Assembly: GCA_964036295.1 (NCBI GenBank)
Contig: OZ038472.1
Location: 6,346,001 to 6,410,000 of the forward strand
DNA from: Plumapathes pennacea
Taxonomy: Eukaryota > Cnidaria > Anthozoa > Antipatharia > Myriopathidae
Length of the DNA: 64,000 nt
Direction: 5' to 3'
Under the pieces are notes generated by a model. The model ran no database searches and was not told the DNA's origin. It saw only the letters and a program-made list of their open reading frames with translations. Both the position numbers and the translations under genes were made by a program. This document shows positions 57,108-64,000 of the stretch, piece after piece. Numbering within the stretch: the stretch's first letter is position 1; each line of letters begins with the position of its first letter.

Positions 57108-59423
57108 CTAAGATGCGTCGTACACAACTCTTACCTTAGTTGTCTCTGCACTCCGGCGCACAACTGCGTGATGAGGAAGATAGTGTTCCTTGCGCTTCCG
57201 GTTGCATTCCAGCTCTGAAACTGGTTCAATGATGCCTGCTTCTAATTGGTCCCTAATGACAGAGTCATATTCTTCCAGAATCTCTGGTTCCTTCTTGAGT
57301 TTCTTTAATGTGCCTTTCAACCTCGACATGCTGTTAGCATAGTTAGACGGAAGTTCTTCCTGACCTGCCTTCCATGGGAGCTTTACTGAATACCTATTAC
57401 CATTGAAGGATATGCTATCTAGAAATTCTTCCTGCACATCACTCACCTCTCTGATGCCCAGTGTCTCCAGGTCCCACAACTTCTTTATGTTGTCGTCGAC
57501 TCTCCCTAGACTGGCACTGCTTTGGGTGAGGAGCTGGGTGACTTGTGTTGTCACCTGTCCATCTTCAGATGCTGGCTCACATCGCATGGGTCCAGACAGG
57601 ACCCACCCTAACCGAGTCTCTACAGCCACCGGTTCACACGGCTTCCCTCGAACTATTTTACCCGTGTGAAATTGCCACAAAAAATCCGCCCCTATCAGCA
57701 ACTCAATCTCCAGATCATCACGGTACTTACACACATCAGACAACCACAACCCCCTTAAGTGTGCATACTCAGCCCTCGCGATCTCTGGGTGCTCGTTACG
57801 AACGCATGATATTTTTGGCACAACATAGGCTTCCACTCTTATGCCCTCCCTACTATTTACGGCCATTACTGTAAACTGTACTACATCCCGCAGGCCAGAT
57901 TCCTCCCTTGTATTCCCAAATGTACTTATGCTAAGCCACTCCCTCCTAACTACTGTCAAGCCAATAGATTCCGCCACTCTTGTGGTAATAAACGACTTGT
58001 GGCTCCCCGTATCGAACAGGACTCTAACCTTACCCTCCCCATGTCCCTTTATACATGCTTGAGCGGTTTGAAGAGCAACCTTAATACCCTCCGTCCCAAC
58101 ATGCATGCTACTAGGACTAGCGGAAAAACTTTGCCTCTCAGAACCCCCCTGAGGGCCGCTACACAATGCAGAATGATGATTTCCCTTGCACTCCTTACAT
58201 TCTACACTAGCATGGCAGTCCCTGGCGCGGTGGCCCTTATTCAAACAACGATAACACCTAGCGTATTTACGTAATAAGTTCTTACGTTCCTGCAAGTTCT
58301 TGATCTTCGCATAATGTTCCGCTTCGTGATGCCCGTAGCAGAATGGACACTTCCCTTCTCTTCCTCCAGTGAACAAGGCGCTAGTTGTTGAGGGTGGTGG
58401 CCTGCTATTCCGTTGTGCGAACTGTGCCTTGTCACTTCTCGCCGGCGTGGTCCGCGTGGTGGGCGTCAACTTGTGTGCTTCCCGCAGCTCGATTTCGTTG
58501 AGCAAGGCTCGCAGTAATTCGGCCATGTTCCACTCTAAGTATTCCGTCCCTCTCGTGAGAGTCAGTCTCAGCGCCGGTGGAAGCTTCTCTATGATAGACG
58601 GAACCACGATACTTGAGTAGGTGTTCTCCTCCACTCCCATCGCGTTCAAGCCTCTGTAGTGGGTCTCGATGTTATCGTACATCGCTCTCAAGCGGCTGGC
58701 ATCCTTCTCATTGTAAATGGGCGCGACGTTCAGCATTTCGTTCACATGCGCTCGTTGGATGACCGTTCGCTTACCATATCTCCTTTTCAGAAGATCCACC
58801 GCCTCGCCATAGTGTGCAACGGTCAACGCGAAACCCGAGATGCTTGTTTTCGCATCTCCTTCTAAGAGTCCCCGCAGATAAGAGAACTTATCCACGGTTG
58901 AAAGGCCTTCGTTTTCATGAATCGCGCTCACGAAGCAGTCCCAAAATTCGTGCCATTCATGCACCTTGCCGTCAAATTTCCGTATCTCTAACTTCGGCAG
59001 TCTTGCCCTGACAATTTTCTTCGGTGTTGTCGACGTCGCGGGAATGTGATTCGGTTCCTGTTGTTGGGGGTGGCTTGGAAGCGCGAGAACCTCTTCTATC
59101 GCCACGATTACCCGGTTCATCTCCGCTCTAAATTCTCCGGCTTCCTCGGTCTCGGCTGCAATTGATTCGTCCGGTTCATCTTTACTTGAGCAAAGCAGCT
59201 CGAGGATTTGATCGTCCAATTCTCTCAACATGGTTGACTGCTCCTTAAGTGTCCGCTTGATTTGCAGAAGCTCCTTTCTTTCGCCCTCACTGTCTTCCCT
59301 CGGCAAGGCCTCTACCTTCCCTAGTGCCTCAGTTGCCTTAAGAACAACCTTCTTTACGTAAGATCGGTGTCCACCGCGTTTCTTCCTTCCCTTCGCAAGC
59401 TCCTCCATTCTTTCAACATTCAC
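57108..59423 (-). pseudogene. BEL/Pao gag, protease and start of reverse transcriptase
   Basis: A frame of 771 codons starts with ATG at 59423, close behind the primer site. The first 120 residues are coiled-coil-like. A BEL/Pao gag-type region (DUF1759-like, K-F-D-G...W-x-E-F-W) follows at about 140-220, then Cys/His zinc-knuckle motifs including CYRCLNKGHRARDC at about 390-405. The retropepsin-like active site F-D-T-G-S is at about 475 and a BEL/Pao A17-type linker follows. It stops at a TAG (57110-57108) just after the RT motif VVYDAS. The next frame continues in exactly the same phase, so the break is one in-frame stop, not a frameshift. This should be read as one polyprotein gene with a nonsense lesion. 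Confidence 0.9.
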
Positions 59424-59431
59424 TTTATGTA

Positions 59432-59448
59432 TCCGGCTCGAAGGACCA
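59432..59448 (-). promoter_or_regulatory. Primer binding site, tRNA-Tyr type
   Basis: Three bases after the 5' LTR the minus strand reads TGGTCCTTCGAGCCGGA, complementary to the 3' end of eukaryotic tRNA-Tyr as I recall it (…CCGGCTCGAAGGA plus CCA). This primes minus-strand DNA synthesis. Confidence 0.75.
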
Positions 59449-59451
59449 CTG

Positions 59452-59729
59452 TGTCGCAGAAATCTTACTTCGACTTCCGCTCCGCCGGTTCAACACGTAC
59501 ACTCGAGGACTGTATCTTTCACGTTCTAATCACTTTACTTCTTTTCTCCGTCTTACACAATCTTCCTTTTTCTCAATCTGTTACACAATCTCCTCGTGTT
59601 TGTCACGAGGCCTCGGTTTTCAGTAATGAGTTTACAATCAATTATTGGTAGTGTAATATTAAACTTAACATGAACAGAATCTTAATTACTTAATTAACTA
59701 GACAATAAACATTGACACAAAATACAACA
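59452..59729 (-). repeat. 5' LTR of the BEL/Pao element
   Basis: 278 bp, reading TGTTGTATTTTG... to ...TTTCTGCGACA on the minus strand. It would carry the promoter for the element. Confidence 0.93.
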
Positions 59730-59734
59730 GGATC

Positions 59735-60755
59735 CATTACTTCCAGCCAGTGCAGTGTACCTACAATCAAGTGCTGCTGCCTGAATACAATAATTATTCT
59801 GCCTGCAGCTATGACTACGCAAGAAATAATATCCTGCTCACTTGGAAAAGTTTCATATCATTCATCAGAAGAAACTAAATGCTAGACTTGTATACACCTG
59901 CAGCCAAAGGCATTCATGGATATTTGTAGTCTCTGATGGACACCAAAACTTATTCCTAATGCTGCATATCAATATACTTCATCAGAAGAAACTGGATGTA
60001 TAGAACCTCAATGTGCAACCATCAAAGACATTCATGGAGCTATCACATTGGCCACTGTCAACTGGTGGACATGAAAAACTATTCTATAAACTTCATCAGA
60101 AAAAACTGATGCTGGACTTGTATGCACAGCCAAAGACATTTATAATATTGTGGTCACTCGGTGCATGGACATGAAAAACTATTCCTGCTGCACAATAAAC
60201 TTGCTGTCCGAGACCATGGGCCACAAAGAGAAAGAACGCCCTTTGATTTTGAACAACATTTCAACCCAGCTATCATGTAAATCCAACGAACATGACATTC
60301 TTTATACTGAAGTTTCATGATTTGCTGCTATGAGAAATATAGGCTCACAGAGGTGCAAGTACAGTCTAAATTTTACTGTATTAATAGTACATCAGACACA
60401 GTTGTTTAATATCAATAAATTATACGGGTCGTTGTCACATTATATGCTCGTGGTTTTAATTCATAATTGATAAATACAATAAAATCCAAAAATTCTTCAT
60501 GCACGATGGTGCAATTTTCCGTTGGCCAAGTACCGATACAAAATCTTTTGTGGAAGCACATTATAGCTGTTAAATACAACTTATCAACCACTTAAAAATT
60601 CAAATCGTACCTTTTTTTTCCTGCCTCATTCTACTAAGCGCTCCAACAAACACACAAAAACAATCCAAGTTTATAGCTCGCTTCTGGAACACGGATAGGC
60701 CTGGGGCGAGACCAGAAAAAGATTGATACCACAACCTCGTCACCAGGAACATCTT
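59735..60755. repeat. Degenerate tandem repeat and AT-rich sequence
   Basis: At 59860-60205 about three diverged copies of a roughly 120-bp unit carry CTTCATCAGAAGAAACTGGA, AGCCAAAGACATTCATGG and CATGAAAAACTATTC. An AATAAA occurs at about 60411. This may be the 3' non-coding end of the Helentron locus displaced by the BEL/Pao insertion. Nothing else was seen. Confidence 0.5.
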
Positions 60756-60759
60756 GCAC

Positions 60760-61025
60760 ATACACGCATCAAGAGTTCTGGCTTTTGGTTGGATCGCACT
60801 GTATTCTGGGTAGGTTTAGCTCGGAAAAGTGAGCACCAGCTCTACAATATCTGCCATTTTGCACTTCACGCTTGGAGCTCAGTCAACTTCTATCCGTTCT
60901 AAAACGTACACATTTACCAAGCTCCAAGCTTGAAATGGCAGTAAAGTTGGTGCTCACTTTTTGAGCCAAACCTACCCAGAACACAGTGCGATCCAACCAA
61001 AAGTCAAAACTCTTGATGCGTGTAT
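60760..61025. mobile_element. ~265-bp palindromic MITE
   Basis: Inverted ends ATACACGCATCAAGAGTT / AACTCTTGATGCGTGTAT continue inward through GGTTGGATCGCACTGT and AAGTGAGCACC on both arms. Confidence 0.82.
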
Positions 61026-61639
61026 TCACTCGAACGCCACGAGCTCACTGGCCATCCAGTCTTGTTACTAAATGTAATGCTAGTTTAGCTTCATAGTTAG
61101 TTTTTCAGATTTTACCTCCTTTGGGAGAAAATTTGCAAAATGTAATGATGTAAATGTTGACGACAAAACTCATGCTGTCGCGTCGTGAAGTTCTTGTCCG
61201 CGGTGTTTTTATGCTGGGCCTAAGGCCCCAGCATATAATTGTTTTCACCCGAAAACCACAGCGTAGGTATCATGACAATTGGTGAAAGAAGTCCCTCCTC
61301 TAGGATTTCGAAGTTTGATTGACGTGTAATTAAGAATACTATATTTTGATTGGATAATGTTCACGTGCAAGCGGCGTGGAAGCCTTTCTTTTCTAACGTG
61401 AGATTTTTGTTGACATGTACTTGCGGTCTTGCGGTTTTGGTTCATTGTATTCACTTTCGCATTTTTCTTCGTCCATCTGGTTAAAATTAAGAGAAGGAAA
61501 GCAAACATAATCAAACGATACCATTATGGCTCCCGGCTGGGTTTTTCAGCTTTAACATACGCTCGTCAAACAACCGTGAATTCATCAAAACCGCGGTGAT
61601 AATAGCTCTGAAACGAAACAGGCCGACTGGAAATTTAGA

Positions 61640-62000
61640 AAGCCTGGTAGAAGAAACGCAATTTAGAAGACGAAAAACCGGTAAGTAATGAAGCGCAGGC
61701 TAGATTAACCGTGGCCTATGATTAGAAACAAATGTTCGAAGTCAAACTGTCAAAATCAATTATGCATTAAAATGAGATAATTAAGTCACGCATACTCCCA
61801 AACTCAAAATGTAGATTTTCTCATCCTTTTGAAACAACTGTACGAGTGTTGTATTATAACTTATAGTTTAATCAGGTTCATTTGAGTAAATCAAAAGCCA
61901 AGTTCCCTATACTGTATAATATTTTTTCGGTTGAGAAATTGAAAGAGAAAATTGAAGTTGATCACTCTTGGGAGTCTCGCTCTAGTCCGGAGATTGCTAT
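61640..62000 (+). repeat. Dispersed repeat R1, 3' half
   Basis: It contains GTAATGAAGCGCAGGCTAGA, CGTGGCCTATGATTAGAAA, the GTTTAATCAGG block and the CTTGGGAGTCTCGCTCTAGTC end in the R1 order. It stops a few bases before the element at 62012. Confidence 0.6.
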
Positions 62001-62011
62001 TTCAATAATTC

Positions 62012-62955
62012 GGGTGTTACTAAAACGCGAAACAGCGAAACAACGAAACAACGAAACAGCGAAACAACGAAACAACGAAACAACGAAACAGCTAATTATT
62101 GACTAAAATTAACGGTAATAACTAATACCGAGATTATTACAGGGAAACAACTAAAATTTACTGCAATAGCTAATACCTATATACGAAGGATGATTATTGA
62201 CCTATTGCTCAAATAAACAAGCCCGTTGTCATGTTGCGTCAAGTTGGCATCAATCTGTCTTTGAGCACCGGTATTTCCGGTATTTCCGGAGCGTTGTAGC
62301 GCGCTATTTTTTTTTTTAAGTAACAGCATCAAAGAACAGATTTCCAATCCCACACACTGAATACTCTTAATGGTAAAATAGCTTAAACTTTTGACGAACA
62401 CTAGAATGAAGGGACTATATTTAATTGAGTCATTTCCAAGTGGGATCATACCATCACGCCCCACAGTGACACTATCTGAAAAACAGAGTTTAATTATCAC
62501 CAACGGTTGCGGTTCCGTGGGCTAGGGGTTTCCGTACGCCGTGGCCAAGAATGTTCAAATCCCTTAGTTTCACGACAAGATCCCAGATGGATTTGACTCA
62601 TACAACAATACCTGGGGCTGGATTGAGTTTCTCTGGAGCCATTTTATCATTAGAGTATTCTGTTCTTTGATGCTGTTTTAACTAAAAAGAATGAATGCGT
62701 TACAACACTCCGGAAATACCGGAAATACCAGAGCTCAAAGACAGATGACAACGGGCTTGTTTATTTGACCAATAGGTTCAATAATCATCCTTCATATATA
62801 GGTATTTATAGTTATTGCAGTAAATTTTAGTTAAGAATTCGTTGTTCCCCGTAATAATCTCGGTATTAGTTATTACCGTTAATTTTAGTTAATAACTAGC
62901 TGTTTCGCTGTTTCGTTGTTTCGTTGTTTCGCTGTTTCGCGTTTTAGTAACACCC
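62012..62955. mobile_element. 944-bp foldback Mutator-like element
   Basis: Ends GGGTGTTACTAAAACGCGAA / TTCGCGTTTTAGTAACACCC, then tandem GAAACAACGAAACAGC units, then a paired region reaching about 290 bases in total on each side, past CCGGTATTTCCGG. A perfect 9-bp target duplication CAATAATTC flanks it (62003-62011 and 62956-62964). The central part (about 62300-62690) is non-coding. Confidence 0.87.
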
Positions 62956-62964
62956 CAATAATTC

Positions 62965-64000
62965 TTATGGTGCGTGCGGACACTTGCCACACCAAACTTG
63001 AATCCCAGCATCTGTCGCGTTTTCACGCGACAACACTTGTTAGTTTGCCTCAAATCACACAGTTTTTGAAAATATGTATGCCGAAAACGCTTGAAAGAAA
63101 GGTTCTGGCCAGTACTATGCATCGCCCGATTTTCTTGATGAACTGTGTACAGTATGACAACACGTTCTAGAGGTACGTAAATCGACCTGTTATTATTTTG
63201 TGTCGATGTTTCAGTCGGCAGAAACAGTAAAATGTGAAGCACCTATGAATCTTCCATTTGGTCATTCGCGTACGAGTTAAAATAAATATATACTTCACCT
63301 GAGCCCAGTTGTGCTTGTTGTTACTGATTTGCTGATATGCTTGTTGTTACTGATTACGGCTGTGGGGTGAAATGTTTACAGAAACCGTCAATGACAACTG
63401 AATAGTCATATTTATCCTATCAATGGCTACTGCATCCGAGTTTTTATCTGTGAAATGCCTTCAATGTCTGGGTATATTCCCTTTGTTCCTGCATTAAGTG
63501 TGGTGCGTTTTCCCAATTCTTAAATTTTCCCAGTTTCCCCAGAAAAAAATCGTTTCCTATAGAACAGTTTAGCGTAAACACAGATGCGACGCGACATTTT
63601 GGCAGCGGGCCAGCTGATTCAAGCTAACGAAAATACATCACAAATCGTCTGTGCAAGAGCCGGGTGCCTGTTGCAAATGCCATTTGTTTGTGCAAAATAT
63701 AGAAGAAAAAAAACTACAGGAGGCACATGTAACCTCTCAGGTGCCTATTTTTGTATTTGCATGAGAAAAACAAACGCGGCCAGACTAGCGGGTCTATAGC
63801 AGAATCAGGCAGAACATTAAAAAGTAAGACAGCGTTATTTTTGGGAGACTTGAGAAAGAATCAATGAGACGTCAACAAACTCAATCTGTTTTGGACGGAC
63901 CATTTATTTGGGAAAGAAAACCATCCATTACACAGACGCTAATACAACGGACAGTAATAGAAAAACGCACTTTGAGGAAAATATCAGAGGAATCTCAAAT
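62965..64000. other. No gene recognised
   Basis: Short open frames only, none with domain signatures or convincing splice context. Confidence 0.5.

Larger units (their letters stand above)
53657..59729 (-). mobile_element. Full-length BEL/Pao LTR retrotransposon
   Basis: A 6,073-bp element on the minus strand. The 278-bp LTRs (59452-59729 and 53657-53934) begin TG and end CA and differ at one base by eye (53878 C, 59673 A). The target duplication GGATC is perfect (53652-53656 and 59730-59734). One frame for gag-pol fills the interior, interrupted by a single stop. A primer site and a polypurine tract are in place. No envelope frame is present. One LTR difference implies a recent insertion. 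Confidence 0.95.

Noticed and set aside
54040-59011. Many plus-strand frames of 60-231 codons
   Set aside because: They are antisense shadows of the BEL/Pao polyprotein, which has continuous domain signatures on the minus strand.
53657-59729. Endogenous retrovirus with envelope
   Set aside because: No envelope-like frame exists between integrase and the 3' LTR; the polypurine tract follows the pol stop almost directly, so it is an LTR retrotransposon.
62511-62560. tRNA-like stretch with GTTCAAATCCC resembling a B box
   Set aside because: The A-box match and stem pairing are poor and it lies inside the foldback element; at most a decayed SINE head.
63584-63799. 71-codon plus-strand frame near the right edge
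   Set aside because: No domain, no codon pattern and no splice partners; likely chance.

Overview
This is eukaryotic, animal-type genomic DNA. Genes are split into short exons with GT/AG borders, introns are long, and transposons are abundant. Extracellular modules (follistatin/Kazal, Kunitz, Sushi, NTR) sit on phase 1-1 exons, and the repeat families (Helentron-like, BEL/Pao, tRNA-derived SINE, many foldback MITEs) suit an anthozoan cnidarian, most likely a stony coral. That placement is inference; no species can be named from the sequence alone.

Layout. (1) About 187-10587, + strand: the 3' part of a long coiled-coil gene, 13 exons, CCDC18-like, entering from outside the window. (2) 12460-22024, - strand: a complete ten-exon gene for a secreted protein of about 608 residues, ordered signal peptide, FS/Kazal, Kunitz, Sushi, FS/Kazal, Kunitz, FS/Kazal, Kunitz, NTR. 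(3) 23837-29447, - strand: a paralogous head-to-tail unit with its own signal-peptide exon, one FS/Kazal and three Kunitz exons, and no visible terminal exon. It is either a truncated tandem copy or an alternative upstream promoter for the gene in (2). (4) 29.5-38.2 kb: repeats, including a 131-bp satellite, a SINE nested in an older repeat, and two unusual minisatellites. (5) 38259-39887, + strand: an intronless LicD/fukutin-related type II membrane protein. (6) 42.9-53.2 kb, + strand: a decayed Helentron-like element (N-terminal repeat region, HUH Rep, PIF1 helicase, AP-endonuclease-like domain), broken by about ten frameshifts and two insertions. One of these is a foldback Mutator-like element with a perfect 10-bp target duplication. 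(7) 53657-59729, - strand: a nearly intact, apparently young BEL/Pao retrotransposon with 278-bp LTRs, a GGATC target duplication, a tRNA-Tyr-type primer site and a single in-frame stop. (8) 59.7-64 kb: repeats, including a second foldback Mutator-like element with a 9-bp target duplication.

How parts relate. The two secreted-protein units probably act as extracellular protease inhibitors and ligand-binding proteins, and they grew by duplicating FS/Kazal-Kunitz exon pairs together with intron sequence. The right third of the window is a stack of nested transposons whose order of arrival can be read from interruptions and target-site duplications.
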